DNA of 64,000 bases from Prorocentrum cordatum (GCA_963575745.1 CAUYUJ010021036.1:81908-145907); one strand, 5' to 3'. Counted from the first letter of the stretch, positions 42,131 to 53,322 are shown. Numbers and translations are program-made. Notes: generated from the sequence alone by a model not told the origin.

Positions 42131-42997
42131 ACGACTAGAAAGGTAGACGGGTCACGACCGCGCCCGATCTAATGAGGAAAAGGGGAGGAAACGGAGGAGT
42201 AGGAGGAGGAGGGGGGGGAGGAAGGAGGAGAGGAAGGAGCGTGGCGGTTGGGAGATGGGGATTAGGATCAGGGGGGGGGGGGGGAGAAAGACGGGTGGGG
42301 TGAGGATGAAAGGACGGCGAGGGTGGATGACTAGTAGGCACGTGCCACGTGGATTAGGGGAAGGACGAAGCAAACGGGGGACAGAGATAAATGATGGGGG
42401 AGGGGGAGGAATAATGAAGAGGAGGAGGAGGGAAGGGAGGAGGAAGGAGAAGGAAGAATACGAGGAGGAAGGGGATGATAATAAGGAGGAGGACGAGGAG
42501 GAAGAGGAACATAACGAGGGGGGGAGGAACGCGACCAGCTCTGCTGCGACGCTTTTTCTCTTAAGCCGCTTCGCGGATGGCACGGTTGGCTTTTGGGGCG
42601 CTTGTATGTAGCATCTTGAGGGCGTTGGGGGGCTCGGGCGGTGGCTCTTGGGATGTTCCCTCGCGTGCAAATGACGGCGTCGCATGTCATAAGTTGTCGG
42701 GCGTATTTGGTGTAAACGGTGGGGTAAGCCAAAATAAACGTAACGAATTTGGCGCTAACACGGCATGATGATGAACATGATGATGATAATGATCTATGCA
42801 AAAGGGACCCGCTTCTAGACCAACCACACAAAAGGGACCGGGCCGATCGACTAAATAGGGGTCTCCCGTTTTCCACTCATGGGATCTTTTGGGGAGGGGG
42901 CGCAGAGAGGAGAGGGCGAGAGGACAGGGACAGCCCCGGCCCCCGGCCCGGCCCGGCCCGGCGCCCGGCCCGGCAGGCGGCGGCGCCGTCCCAGACG
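42131..42997. other. No gene supported upstream of the multi-exon gene
   Basis: GGA-rich tracts continue to about 42530. Words GGGACC at 42808-42843 and a CCCGGCCCGGCC tract (42930-42975) are seen. The tract ends in CGTCCCAG, a possible 3' splice site immediately before the ATG at 42998, so the gene below may have an earlier exon. Confidence 0.4.
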
Positions 42998-43107
42998 ATG
43001 ACGGCCCTCGGGGAGGCCAACGACAGGCGCGCGCGCTGTTCGCGTCGCCGCTTGCTCGAGGCCGTCCGCCGTTATTTCGCTCTCGCGCGACCGCTCCCCA
43101 GAGAGAG
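42998..43107 (+). CDS. Unknown gene 1, exon A
   Basis: ATG at 42998 opens MTALGEANDRRARCSRRRL and LEAVRRYFALARPLPRE; the exon ends at 43107 before GTAAAG, a standard donor. Splicing to 43605 keeps phase (AG|A = Arg). The intron of 497 bases is full of GA, GAAA and GACA microsatellites. CCCAG just before the ATG could be an acceptor, so this need not be the first exon. No family recognised. Confidence 0.45.
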
Positions 43108-43141
43108 GTAAAGAGATAGAGAGATAGAGAGATGGAGAGAT

Positions 43142-43188
<47 letters not shown>

Positions 43189-43190
43189 AA

Positions 43191-43222
<32 letters not shown>

Positions 43223-43282
43223 CAGAGAGAAAACAAAGAGAAATAGAGAGAGAAATACAGGCATATATATAGAGAGAGAAAG

Positions 43283-43318
<36 letters not shown>

Positions 43319-43372
43319 GTGGGGAAATAAACAAAAGCAAACAACTTAAACAAGAGAGAGAGAGAGAGAGTG

Positions 43373-43417
<45 letters not shown>

Positions 43418-43604
43418 CAGCGACAGAGACAGGGGGTAGGGGGTAGGACAGGGTGGGGATGGAGGGCAGGGGGCAGGGCAGAGGGCGGGGGGAGGGGGTA
43501 GGACAGGAGAGGAGGGGCACGGGGCAGGACAGGAGTGGGCGCGAGGCGCCTTCGGCTCGGCCGACGCTTGGGCGCGCGGGGATAGATGATGCAGATGATC
43601 GTAG

Positions 43605-43880
43605 AATCGTGCGGAGTTTCTTGAAGAGTCAGACTAAGAATGCCCGGTATCAGAAGAATAAGTTCTCAGGCTTGTCGCATATGTTCCAGGGGCTGCGGCT
43701 CGCGTGGAATAAAAAACAACCGAGGACGGATACTGTCATACGTAAGCCTATATTGAGGGTCTACAAGCCGCTGAGGATCAGGCGCGAGAAGCGCCAGCTC
43801 AGGGAGGGCGTCTCATCGCTGGGAGCTTGGACTGCGGAGGGGTGCCTCAGGATGGCGTTCTCATCCATGCGCCCTGCGGG
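43605..43880 (+). CDS. Unknown gene 1, exon B
   Basis: Begins after GATCGTAG and continues from exon A in phase: IVRSFLKSQTKNARYQKNKF, SGLSHMFQGLRLAWNKKQPR, then ILRVYKPLRIRREKRQLREG. Basic, helix-like, ordinary composition and AT content unlike the microsatellite introns around it. The 3' end is uncertain; the protein-like text fades after about 43870 and the following GGGGGCCC repeats (43975-44070) are intron-like. Confidence 0.5.
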
Positions 43881-44159
43881 CGTTTCCGCCGCCCGCCGCC
43901 CAGCCAGGGCCCCGCGGGTCCGTCCTCAGCCGTCCTCTTCGAGGGGTCCGAGGGGTTCGGGTTTGTTCGGGAGGTCTGGGGCCGGGGGCCCGGGGGCTGG
44001 GGGCCCGGGGGCCGGGGGCCGGGGGGCCGGGGGCCCGGGGGCCGGGGGCAGGGCGGGGGGCAGGGCCCGAGGGCTGGTTCACCTTATTAGAGTTGGTGCG
44101 TCGGAAGGCCTATAGATGCGAGTATCTCATGTGCGTCCAAGGGCCAGTTGGCCGCCGCT

Positions 44160-44534
44160 GCGTTGGTGTCCCTGTCGGCGCTCTCAGTGCAGAAGGATCT
44201 GCGTTTCAAGACGGCGACGACGATGACGACGACGATGACGAGCGACGAACGACGACGACCACGATCGCAACGAAGGACGCTAACAAGACGTTCAAGAACA
44301 GCATGTCGACCAAAGGTGGCGGTGCGTCCTGGGTCGTGGTTGCCCGGTGTACAGACGAGACCCCGATTAGAGTGCAGTTCGGCGCTATGCGGGAGCTCGC
44401 CGACGTCGCCCGATATCGAAACCCGAAGGCCTCTGCGAATGCGATGCCCAAGATGCTCAGTGCCGATGAATACAAAACCATCCTCAACAAGGCTTTGCCG
44501 AAAGTAGGGACGGTGGAGCTGATGGCGCAGTCGG
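44160..44534 (+). CDS. Unknown gene 1, exon C
   Basis: Protein-like text DANKTFKNSMSTKGGGASWV, VARCTDETPIRVQFGAMREL, ADEYKTILNKALPKVGTVEL. The start is uncertain because a GAC tract at 44215-44240 is open in more than one frame. Two donors are close: GTTCTT at 44535 joins in phase with exon D, GTAAAT at 44545 does not. Confidence 0.45.
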
Positions 44535-44682
44535 GTTCTTCTGGGTAAATAAGAGCGCCGAGATGTCACGGCGGGGCGGCGGCGTTTTTTTCTTGCCCGA
44601 CCCCGCGACCCCCTCCGTCCCCGAGCCTCCGACCCCTCCCCGCGGCCCGCGGCCGGCTCTCGAGGTTTCTTGGCTTGGCCAG

Positions 44683-44942
44683 AGGAAGTGGGCCACTTCG
44701 TTGCAGTCAATCGCGTGCCGCTGTCCTTCCCACCTGTTTTTCTGAGCAGGGCCAACGGTAGCGCGATCTTCGCCGCAATCGAGTTGTCCGAGCCCTCTTT
44801 GGATTGGGATTCCATTCTGGAGATGACATCCCATGTCGAGTTTGTGATTATTTATCTTGGCAGCGACCTCGCCAGCTCGTGCCAGCGGCTGAAGTTCGAG
44901 TATCTGTCCCGCGCTGCTCGGCACAACCAGGCGGCGCCGAGG
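44683..44942 (+). CDS. Unknown gene 1, exon D
   Basis: Acceptor TTGGCCAG. In phase with exon C through 44534 it reads EEVGHFVAVNRVPLSFPPVF, then ELSEPSLDWDSILEMTSHVE, FVIIYLGSDLASSCQRLKF and EYLSRAARHN. Mixed hydrophobic and charged residues, so probably a folded domain, unrecognised. The downstream end is set roughly where GGCGCC/GGGG low complexity begins. Confidence 0.45.
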
Positions 44943-45356
44943 ATGCGGGGGGGGGCCCGGCGCCGGGCCCGGGCGCGGCTGGAGGGGGGAGGAGGAGGGG
45001 GATGAGCAGGAGGAAGAGGAGGAGGAGGAGGAGCGGAGGGGGACGAGGAGGAGGACGACGAGGAGAGGCGGAGGAGGAGGATGCGAGATGAGGAGGGCGC
45101 GACTGGGCTGGGCAAAGGGTTTGGCCCCTTCGCTCCTCATGCCCCCCCGCCGAACGGCCCCTCTCCCCATCCTGTTCTTCTCTCGGCCCTCGGGCCCCCC
45201 CTCTCGCCCCCTCTCTGCCGCGCCTCCTTCTGCCAGCTCTGCCGCCCCCCTATCCTCGTTCCCCCCTTATCCGCCGTCTCGCTTCCCCCCGCCGACCCCC
45301 CATCTCCGCCCCCGCGTGCGCCCCCGCCCCATGCTGGGCCCTTGGGCCCAGGACAG

Positions 45357-45526
45357 GGCTTGGAAGCATTATCATTATGGACGGCCAGTGCGCAGCGCAC
45401 ATCCTGCACCGAGAGGTCGAAGCCATCTTCGACAGCAGGGCCCTCATCAAGCGGCTGCACTCGGTGTCCTTCTCCACCAGCATGTCCGGCATGAGCGCGA
45501 GCATCAAGCTGGCGATCCACGACCTG
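45357..45526 (+). CDS. Unknown gene 1, exon E
   Basis: After CCCAGGACAG the frame reads GSIIIMDGQCAAHILHREVE, AIFDSRALIKRLHSVSFSTS and MSASIKLAIHDL, ending at GACCTG before the donor GTGAGC. Exon F begins with the same GACCTGG, so the intron is bracketed by a 7-base direct repeat. Confidence 0.55.
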
Positions 45527-45708
45527 GTGAGCCAGGGGCCGGGGCGGGAGGGGGCCAGGGCTAGGGCGCCAGAGCAGGGAAGCAGGGGTCTCAGGGCTTG
45601 AGCGGCCATGACGTCGGCACTATGGGGCCAGGTGCGCGCGGCGCAGGGGGCAGGGGGCAGGTGGCCACCTGGCCAGGCGCGAGCAGAACGATTGAGGATT
45701 GAGGGGAG

Positions 45709-45963
45709 GACCTGGAGACGGATTTCTTCTCGAAGGTTGAGCCGCCCCCCCTTGACCACAGCGGCTTTTACAGCGCCACGCTGCTGGATATCGCGCTGTC
45801 GCGGACCGTCGAGACACGCGGCAGGAAGTTCATTTCAGGCGAAGTTTACGGGGTAGTTGCTGGGTTGAATCATTACCACAAGATCAGGTGTCTCCTGAAC
45901 GGGGACCTCTCCGTCCAGCGCGTCCAGCATTATTGCCATGGGTCCCAACTTCTCCTCTTGCTC
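45709..45963 (+). CDS. Unknown gene 1, exon F
   Basis: After the acceptor GAGGGGAG the frame (phase 0 from exon E) reads DLETDFFSKVEPPPLDHSGF, YSATLLDIALSRTVETRGRK, FISGEVYGVVAGLNHYHKIR and LLNGDLSVQRVQHYCHG. The most likely donor is GTGCGC at 45964, which joins exon G in phase. No family recognised. Confidence 0.5.
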
Positions 45964-46170
45964 GTGCGCCTGTCTGGCCTCCTTGCCCCGCCCCGTCGAT
46001 GTTCGGTCAGATTTGCTGCTCGTGAGTTGTTGATTTGCGTGCCAGATTTATATTGTGTTTTATTTTCTTCTGCCACTTCTGAGCTGTTTCTCCGATTGCC
46101 GAGCAGTCCAGCCCAGACCGTCCCGTCGCGCCATCCGCCCCCCTCCCGACGGTCTTGTTGCGGCGGGCAG

Positions 46171-46259
46171 CGCAAGGATCAGGCCGTCCAGGATATAACG
46201 GAGACATTGTACGGGGCCTTCTTCGAGGGTCTTGCTCAAGATTTACCGGCGGAGAATCG
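46171..46259 (+). CDS. Unknown gene 1, exon G
   Basis: Acceptor GGCGGGCAG. Reads RKDQAVQDITETLYGAFFEG and LAQDLPAENR; the donor GTGGTC starts at 46260 in the middle of the Arg codon. Splicing to 46553 restores CGG and continues WYTFAPHLAMQF. GGTGGT occurs at both edges of the 293-base intron. Confidence 0.6.
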
Positions 46260-46552
46260 GTGGTCGGGCTCGGTGCCAGGGCGGGGCGGGCGCGGCGCCG
46301 GCGGCGGCTCTGCCCGCTACCAGGGATTTCATTCGGACAAGGGCCCAGGCCGCCAGATCGTTAGGCGTCGGGCCCCGTCGGGCCCTGGGCGCTGGGCAGG
46401 CGGGCGCTCTCACTCTCATCAAGTGCCGCGGTCGCCGTTGGCTCTCGCCCGGGCCGCCCTATGCCTGATGTTAATCGCGTTTCGGGAATCCAGCTAGATG
46501 TGTAGTAGTTGGATCGGGGGGGCGCCCAGCTTGGCCCAGCCCATCGGCCCAG

Positions 46553-46758
46553 GTGGTACACCTTCGCGCCTCACCTCGCCATGCAGTTCGGAGGCGTGTT
46601 ATCCCACGGCATCCTCGGCCGCGCGATGGCCCGCGCTTTCGGTGATCAGTTGAATAAGGACCCTGAAGATCCTGATTCCTATCACGCCCACTGCCACAAG
46701 AAGATGGTCTCGGCGATGCAGTTCCTGATTGATGTAGCAGACAGCGCGCGCGCGCTAG
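46553..46758 (+). CDS. Unknown gene 1, exon H
   Basis: In phase from exon G: WYTFAPHLAMQFGGVLSHGI, LGRAMARAFGDQLNKDPEDP, DSYHAHCHKKMVSAMQFLID and VADSARAL. The donor CTAG|GTGCGC gives phase 1, and the acceptor at 46989 (GCCAG|CGGACG) completes an Ala codon. Confidence 0.6.
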
Positions 46759-46988
46759 GTGCGCGCGCGTCCTAAACGCGGGCGGGCCCTCAGCCCCCCC
46801 CCGGTCTCAGTCTGTTGTTGCCCGTCTTCGTGGCGTCCTCCACCTCCCCGGCTTCCGTGCCCACTGGCGTTGAAGGCCTCTTCCCATCCCTGGCCTTCAA
46901 TCTTCAATCCCCTCCGCTCGGCACTCCGCCCCGCCGCCGGCCCGCCTTCCGCGCCCGAGAGGTTTTGCTTTTTTCATGAGCATGCCAG

Positions 46989-47280
46989 CGGACGCGATCA
47001 GCAACAGGCTGCAGCATCTGGACGCCCAGGGCGGATCGGGATTGCGTGAGCTCTTAGATTTATCAGATGATGGTTTGGTTCTCTCTAGCCAGAGAAGATA
47101 TTGGGAGTATTTGCGCGCCAACGTCGAAGAGTATGGCGAGACCGACGGGGCGCTGAGAATCAAGGCCCTCCAATGGTTTCTTATGGAGCACGGAATGGAC
47201 GAGTTCGAGATGTACGAGCAGCTGAGGGAGCTGAGCGTGGAGTTCGCAGCCGCTGTCTGGGCACGCTTCCAGCTCAGGAG
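46989..47280 (+). CDS. Unknown gene 1, exon I
   Basis: In phase from exon H: DAISNRLQHLDAQGGSGLRE, DLSDDGLVLSSQRRYWEYLR, ALQWFLMEHGMDEFEMYEQL and ELSVEFAAAVWARFQL. Helical, Leu/Glu-rich. The text degenerates into Gly after 47280; the donor was not identified (possibly a non-GT donor near CAGCTCAG|GAGGGG). Confidence 0.5.
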
Positions 47281-47731
47281 GGGCATGGGGGGGAGGGGGG
47301 CGAGCGCGGGGGGGGGCGGAGGAGAGGCCCCGGCAGGGTCGACGGCTGGATGTGGTCGCCCCCAGGGCCCAGGGACGCGAAGATATTAGCGTTTCGCGTC
47401 GCCGCGGCCTGGGCCTCTGAAGTGCCCAGTCGCGCATCGCGGGGCGCGACGCGCGAAGTTGGGTGACCTAGCTGGAACGGGCCGCAATGACGATCAGGCA
47501 GAGGCAGCAGCGCGGGTGGCCACAGCGTGAGTTCCGAATCTGTTGCATGCGTTTTGTATGATGCGAGGGGCGGAGGTACCACAACTGGCCGTTCACCATG
47601 CTTGCCGACGATCCTTTGAGCCTGGCGGCAGCCCGCCGGTGATGGCGAGGCTGGGGGAAGGAGGGGGAAGGAGGGGTGGGGCGGGACGCATCCCCCCTAA
47701 GGGGGGGGGGGACCCCGCCGCCGCCCCGCCC

Positions 47732-47734
<3 letters not shown>

Positions 47735-47825
<91 letters not shown>

Positions 47826-47830
47826 TCTCT
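47735..47830. repeat. CT dinucleotide microsatellite in a putative intron
   Basis: CT run of about 95 bases with a T9 break at 47769. Similar CT or GA runs occupy other putative introns of this gene (about 48375-48440 and 49990-50100). Confidence 0.9.
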
Positions 47831-47964
47831 CATCTTCCGCTCTCGCTTCCTTTTTGTTCCGCCCCCCTCGCCTTTGCTTCTTTACTTTCCCCGCGCCTTT
47901 CCGCCGCTCTCGCTTTCTTAGCCCCGTAGGAGCGAGGAAGAGGGCCGAGCAGGGCAAGGGGGGA

Positions 47965-48165
47965 GGGGCCCGGCATTGGGCTCGCGCGGACTTCGACCCA
48001 GCAGAATTGTTGAGAGCCAGCCCTTGCTGTTTGGACAGCGCCTTCTCGACGGTCGTCCGGGCCGCCCAGTCGCCGGCCGGCCTTGAGAGCCCGCAGTTCG
48101 TGGCGTTGATGCGCGAGTTGCGGCAGAGGCTCTTCAAGGCGCTCCTGCAGCCTAGACCATTACTG
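47965..48165 (+). CDS. Unknown gene 1, exon J (borders uncertain)
   Basis: The frame reads ADFDPAELLRASPCCLDSAF, STVVRAAQSPAGLESPQFVA and LMRELRQRLFKALLQ, clearly more protein-like than the flanking CT and G-rich sequence. Neither border is fixed; candidate acceptors are GGGGGAG near 47965 and CGACCCAG near 48001. Confidence 0.4.
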
Positions 48166-48396
48166 CTCTCAGTCTCTACGCCTTCTGTCTGCGAGTTGTT
48201 GCTTCTTGCTCGTGGTCTAACGGTCTAACCCAGTTTCGCGCATGCCATGCACTGCGACTGCCGGTATATGGAAGTCGAGGGGCGAGGGTCACGGCGAGAG
48301 GGACGTGGCCGATCTGTCGTCGCCCGTCTTTTCAATCCCCCCTCTCAGGGCCCCTCTCCCTCCCTCTCTTTTTTTTTCCTCTCTCTCTCTCTCTTA

Positions 48397-48440
<44 letters not shown>

Positions 48441-48705
48441 CTCCCATCTCTTCCCTCCGCCCCCAGGGCTCTCCCATGGGCACGCGCTCTTTTTTCCCTC
48501 CTCTCTCTATGTGTATATATATATATATACATGTATCTTTATATCTACAGGGAGAGACAGAGAGAGAGAGAGATCACCCTCCCCTCTCCTCCCACCCTCC
48601 GCCCTCCTTTCCCCCCGCCGGCCCGCGTTCCCCTCCTTCTCTTCTCTACTCGCCCTCTGTCGCCGCTCGCCGCGGCCCCTGGCCCCTCGCCCCCTTCCGC
48701 CGCAG

Positions 48706-49770
48706 ACGACGAACATGGCCTTGGAGGGGCTCTTGGCCGAGGTGAAGATTGCCTGCAGGCTGGCCCATGGGACTTCTTCGGCCGAGAGGGTGTCTTATGC
48801 GAGTCATTGCCATGGTCTGTTGAATGCCCACTTGCGCGCTGGGAAAAGGGATGGCAGGCGGCCAGAGACCAGGTCAGAGTTGGCGGCATCTGGCGTGCCG
48901 CTAGTGAGCGCACGAGCCCCGCGCAGGGACAGGCAGGAGAGCAGTGGCGCAGGAGCAGATCATGAGGAGCTCTGGCCAGAAGCACCTGACCCCGTGGACC
49001 ACGTGGATTTGCAATCGTTGAATCAGTGGGACGCCTCGAATGAGGATTGGCCCGTCAGGCCCGACGTTGTCAGGGGCCTCGTCGAAACCTCGGGCCAGGC
49101 TTCGAGAAGGGCGATGAACTACGGAGGATTTAGAAACAACGCAGTCAGATTGATGAAGCAGAATGCGCAGAATCTCCTTATCCGTGACCGGGGTGATATA
49201 CGAGACGAGACAAAGTACCCCCATCGTCATGCGTGTCATGAACTCCACCCAGGCCTATGCGCTTCTGCCCACAGCTCTGTGTACGCTTCGGCCCTTCGGC
49301 TCGCGAAGAGCTTGGAGAATTGTTTGCGGAAGGAGGTGCTTCACAGCTTTGTTCGCATAGATGCTTGGCGTAACGACGAAGGCGATGACTCCCCGGTGAT
49401 GGTTGCCAGGACCTACATGTATTTTGCCAGGTTGAGAGCAAGACGCTTCCATAACCAGGTCACTCACGTGCTCGTCGATTGCGCTGGCGCCCCGGTGCAC
49501 CCGTCGGATTTGCCGAAACCCCCAGAAGATTTGGGCAACGAGTTGGACGTGGACCCAGTTGCCCTGCGATTCAAATGTCGGAGATGCGTGGATTGTTTGA
49601 GACAGTGTGGACTTTTTAAGTTTGAGACTGTGTGGGGCATTGCCCGGACGCTGCTCGCGTTAAAGGCCACGGCAGCTTCAGTATTGCATTTGTCCCACAT
49701 CAACGGTGTCGGTGGTGTAGCGATCACGTCAGGCATTCTGGAGTCCTGGGAGATCTGGCCAGCGGTATAT
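48706..49770 (+). CDS. Unknown gene 1, large exon K
   Basis: Acceptor CCGCCGCAG; then ATG at 48715 and about 350 codons without a stop: ALEGLLAEVKIACRLAHGTS, MNYGGFRNNAVRLMKQNAQN, SFVRIDAWRNDEGDDSPVMV, ARTYMYFARLRARRFHNQVT, and a Cys cluster FKCRRCVDCLRQCG (C-x2-C-x2-C-x3-C). The middle, with RIDAWRNDE and a run of helices, faintly recalls a large anonymous family expanded in dinoflagellates, but this is from memory and unaligned. The 3' end is uncertain: a candidate acceptor GGCCAG at about 49763 starts another frame reading YIALRAALAMAHQFPTKTA. Confidence 0.5.
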
Positions 49771-49990
49771 CGCCCTCCGCGCCGCCCTCGCGATGGCCCA
49801 CCAGTTCCCGACGAAGACGGCGGCGGGGGCCAGCGGCGGCGCCCGCCGCGCCCGAGAGGAGGGGGCGTGCAGGTCGGTCGGGGGGCGAAGTGGGACTGGG
49901 GCATTAAGAGGAGGAGGAGAAGGAGGAGGAGGAGGAGGCGGTCGGCGGAGTCAAAGAGAGGAGAGGAGAGGAGAGTAGAGGAGGGATGGA

Positions 49991-50023
<33 letters not shown>

Positions 50024-50125
50024 GGAGAGAGAGAGAGAGAGAGAGACGCAGCGAGAGAGGGAGAGATTGAGAGAAGGAGAGATAGAGAGAGAGGGAGATG
50101 GAGATAACGATATCTATATATACAT

Positions 50126-50399
50126 AAACAAAACAACATAACAAGACATCTATTGTGTAAGATAGACCACGGACGCCCGCGTCGCCCACCCCTTGTTTCC
50201 CCAATGGCGGGGTACTACGTATATATGCACGTAGATATGCATGCAGTTAAGGGCGAGGCGGGAAACAAAACAACATAACAAGACATCTATTGTGTAAGAT
50301 AGACCACGGACGCCCGCGTCGCCCACCCCTTGTTTCCCCAATGGCGGGGTACTACGTATATATGCACGTAGATATGCATGCAGTTAAGGGCGAGGCGGG
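50126..50399. repeat. Perfect tandem duplication, 137 bp twice
   Basis: 50126-50262 is repeated at 50263-50399, with no difference by eye, starting AAACAAAACAACATAACAAG and ending GGGCGAGGCGG. It includes TACGTATATATGCACGTAG. Lying in a putative intron or between exons, it must be very recent or an assembly artefact. Confidence 0.85.
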
Positions 50400-50799
50400 C
50401 TGGGTTTATATGAGAGTTCTCGGCGAGGTCGTCAGCCCCCTCAGCGTGTTGCCGCCGCAGCCGCAGCCGCAGCCAGGAGCGGGCCCGCCGGGCCCTGGCC
50501 CTGGCCCGCCAGGGGCCCCTGCTGCCCACGACCCGCCTTCCAGCGCCGGCGACCTCAGTTCAGACAATGGCGAAGGCAGCGCGGGCGACGAAGACAACGT
50601 TGACCCTGGCGGTGGCGCAGGGGGAGCAGCGGCAGCGGCAGCGGCAGCAGAGGAGGAGGCAGGGGCGCCGGGCGCGGCGCCGGGAGGAGGCGCCGGAGGC
50701 CCGGGCGCAGCGGCAGCGGGGGCGCCGCCGCCGCCGCCGCCACCGCCGCCGCCCGCGGCGGCCGTGCCGCCGCCGCCAGGGGGGCGGCAGCCGCGTTCT

Positions 50800-51117
50800 G
50801 TCCCATGGCCACCAGGAAGCAATTCGACTCCATGGTCGATCGCGAAGGTATTGAGCAAAGGGGTTCACGTTGGGTGGGGGGCAAATTGCAACTGCCACGT
50901 GGATGTACTCCGCCCAGCTCAGGTGTGCAAGAAAGCTCTCATGATAGCTGAGAGCGAGGGCCAGCTGAGGATGATGGCATGGTTGTTGGCCGGGGTCGAT
51001 GGCGTCCAAGACGACGACGCTTGTGCCAAGTCCACCCACCTCAGGATCAATCCTCGGACATTGCCTCTAGACACTGAGGCCGCCATGGTTGCTGCTGCGC
51101 TCGCCATTTACCCTTGA
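50800..51117 (+). CDS. Unknown gene 1, probable last exon L
   Basis: From about 50890 the frame reads NCHVDVLRPAQVCKKALMIA, ESEGQLRMMAWLLAGVDGVQ, DDDACAKSTHLRINPRTLPL and EAAMVAAALAIYP with a TGA stop at 51115-51117. Before 50870 two frames compete (KQFDSMVDREG in one, followed by a possible donor GTATTG), so the exon start is open. No intergenic mark separates it from gene 2; the stop is the reason to end gene 1 here. Confidence 0.4.
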   Translation, partial: VPWPPGSNSTPWSIAKVLSKGVHVGWGANCNCHVDVLRPAQVCKKALMIAESEGQLRMMAWLLAGVDGVQDDDACAKSTHLRINPRTLPLDTEAAMVAAALAIYP

Positions 51118-52795
51118 ACAATAATGTGGCGCAGGCTACAGCGGCGCAGGCTACAGCCTTGAGCGACGAGGTTTAGCGGGGGGGGCAGGGCCGGGGCTGG
51201 TGCTTGATGAGTCCTGGAATCATCTGACACGTCCTTGCATTCGATCGAGAAGGCCCAAGACGTCGGCCAGCCCCCCCCCCTGGGCGAGCAGCTCTGTATC
51301 CCTTTTTTTTTTGAAAGCCAGCAGTGTTTGAGCGCATGCACACCGCGCGCGATGGCGAGTTTAAGTATACAGGATACATGGCATCGTGTACAGTAAGTGT
51401 AAGCGTAACCACATCATGCGAATAAGTGCGCAAGGCCGTATAGCGCATAGTGCATAGTGTAAATGCATAGCTTAATGATATCATGTGCAGTGTACGTATA
51501 TATGCAGACATGTCGCCACTGCGCGGTGCGCGTTTGCGCATGCATGCATGGTCGCTTCGCTCGGAGGGCGATTGCACTGCGTGGTTGCTTGGCCAAGGGG
51601 ACGTTTGCATGCGCATTCATGAGTGCAAGTGCATGGTCACACTTTCGGGGCAGCCGAGCCTCGGCGCACCTCCAACGGCCACCTGCCAGCCCTGGGCCTC
51701 GGCTGGCTCGGCCGGGGACGCGAGCTCGAGGCAGGCGACCTGGCCAGTTGCAGTGCGTCGCCAGCTTTGGGCCATGGGAAGTTCCGTGCGTTAGAGCGAT
51801 TGGGCCAGCGGCGTGGCGCGAGGGCGCGCGACGTTCAGGCCAGGGTTTTCTGAACTGTATGCAAGGGCGCATGTGCGATGACCTTTGCTTGTTTACTTGC
51901 AAAACATTCTGTCGTTCGTGATTGACAGACGATCGCCGCGCAGTGCAGAGGGGTCCCTGATCATCCGATTGTTTCCGCCAGGCCAGGTCGGGCGAGTCGG
52001 GCGCTTGGGCGGCCTGGGCGGCCCATTGCGGATGTCGGTTCGTCGCGGCAAGTCCCTGGTTTGCGATCAGTGTTGCCGTTGTCAGAGAGTCTGTCGCACC
52101 GTTCAGGTCGTCTCGGACATCTGACATCGGCCGCCCGGGCCACCTTGCGGCGCCTTGGCGTGGCAGTGCACGGCTCGCAGTGCCCCAGACAGCGCTTGCA
52201 CCGACGTGGGTTTCATTTGCCATGGGCCATCGGCCATCGACGCCCCGAGTTGTCGCGTAGTTGCTGTAATTCGCGACGAGATTTCAAGCGGCGATGGCCG
52301 CCCCGCCGGGCCCCAAAGGGATCTTATGCAGGGGGGGCTCGAAGGCGCTGGGAGGGCCTCTCAGGGCCCAGGGCTTCGGCTGGGCCCAGGGCTCAGGTTG
52401 GTTGGTTGGTGGCCCTCGGCGGGTTGGCTGCCTGGCTGGTTGGTTGGCTGAGCACTGCGGGCGGGCTCGCATTCGGGAGGCAATCTCAGATGCCCCATTC
52501 AAAGATGCATGTCGGCACGCTCCGCCGCCTCGTGCTTGGTTGAATGGTTGGTTGATTGGATGTTGGCACAGACATTCCAGCGCATTGCAAAGCATTGCGT
52601 TTCATGTCTAGGTTTCAGGGGGGGAGGAGGATGAGGAGGTGTTTATCTCGCCCATGCTACGCCGCCCCGCCCTTCTCTGCCCTCCTCGCCCTGTCCTCAT
52701 CATCATGCCCCGCCTCCGCGCCCAGCAGTTCGGGCTCGGGCTCAGTCGATCGGGCTCAGTCGCCGGAGCTCGGAGCTCGTCGCCTCACTGACCAG
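51118..52795. other. No gene supported
   Basis: Words of TGCATG/CATGCG are frequent between 51520 and 51640. GGTTGGTTGG and CTGGTTGG repeats lie at 52397-52450 and 52540-52562. Open frames exist on both strands (up to 269 residues) but none is consistent or domain-bearing. Confidence 0.4.
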
Positions 52796-53098
52796 ATGAA
52801 GAGGAGCATGGGCGACATAGGGGAGACGAGGGCGACGGCGAGGCGGGCCTTCCAGCGGCCAAGGCTGCCCGGGGCAGGGCCGAGGCCAAGGGCGCGGCCA
52901 GGGAGGCCAAGGCGGCCAAGGCGGCCAAGGCCCGAGAGGCCGCGGAGGCCAAGGCTCGGGCCAAGGCTCGGGCCAAGGCTCAGGCCAAGGCTCAGGCCAT
53001 GGCAGAGTCCAGGGCTAAGGCGGCCGCGTCGGCCGCGGCGGCGACGAAGTCCTTCTTCCAGGCGGCGGCGACAGCGGCGCCCGCCAAGGACTGGGGCT
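52796..53098 (+). CDS. Methyltransferase gene 2, Ala/Lys-rich exon M
   Basis: After CTGACCAG the frame reads an acidic DEEEHGRHRGDEGDGEAG, then a long Ala/Lys/Arg/Glu helix (KAAKAREAAEAKARAKARAK, MAESRAKAAASAAAATKSFF). This is a probable single long helix or coiled coil. An alternative frame opens with an ATG at 52796 (MKRSMGDIGETRATARRAF) and cannot be excluded. The connection to exon N is inferred. Confidence 0.35.
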
Positions 53099-53322
53099 CT
53101 ATATCCCCCCCCCACCTGCGCCCCTATTCACCCTCGCCGGGTAGGGGCAGGGCAATTGGCCCCGTTTTCATTGTTCGCAGAGATCCCGAAGGCGCCCTCC
53201 TGCTGCCCTTCTCCTCCCGTCTCTCCCCCCCCTGCCCCTCCCCCCCTGCTCGTCCTTCTCCGCCTGTTCCTCGTCTGCTCCTTCGCCGTCTTCGCCCCCG
53301 CCCTTCTCCCGTCGGCGCCCAG

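Noticed and set aside
49163-49360. Alternative frame within exon K (MRRISLSVTGVIYETRQS)
   Set aside because: The main frame runs uninterrupted through the same stretch with more consistent protein text on both sides, although a short intron cannot be fully excluded.
51414-52223. 269-residue minus-strand frame
   Set aside because: No domain, composition fluctuates, overlapping plus-strand frames are equally long; probably chance in GC-rich DNA.
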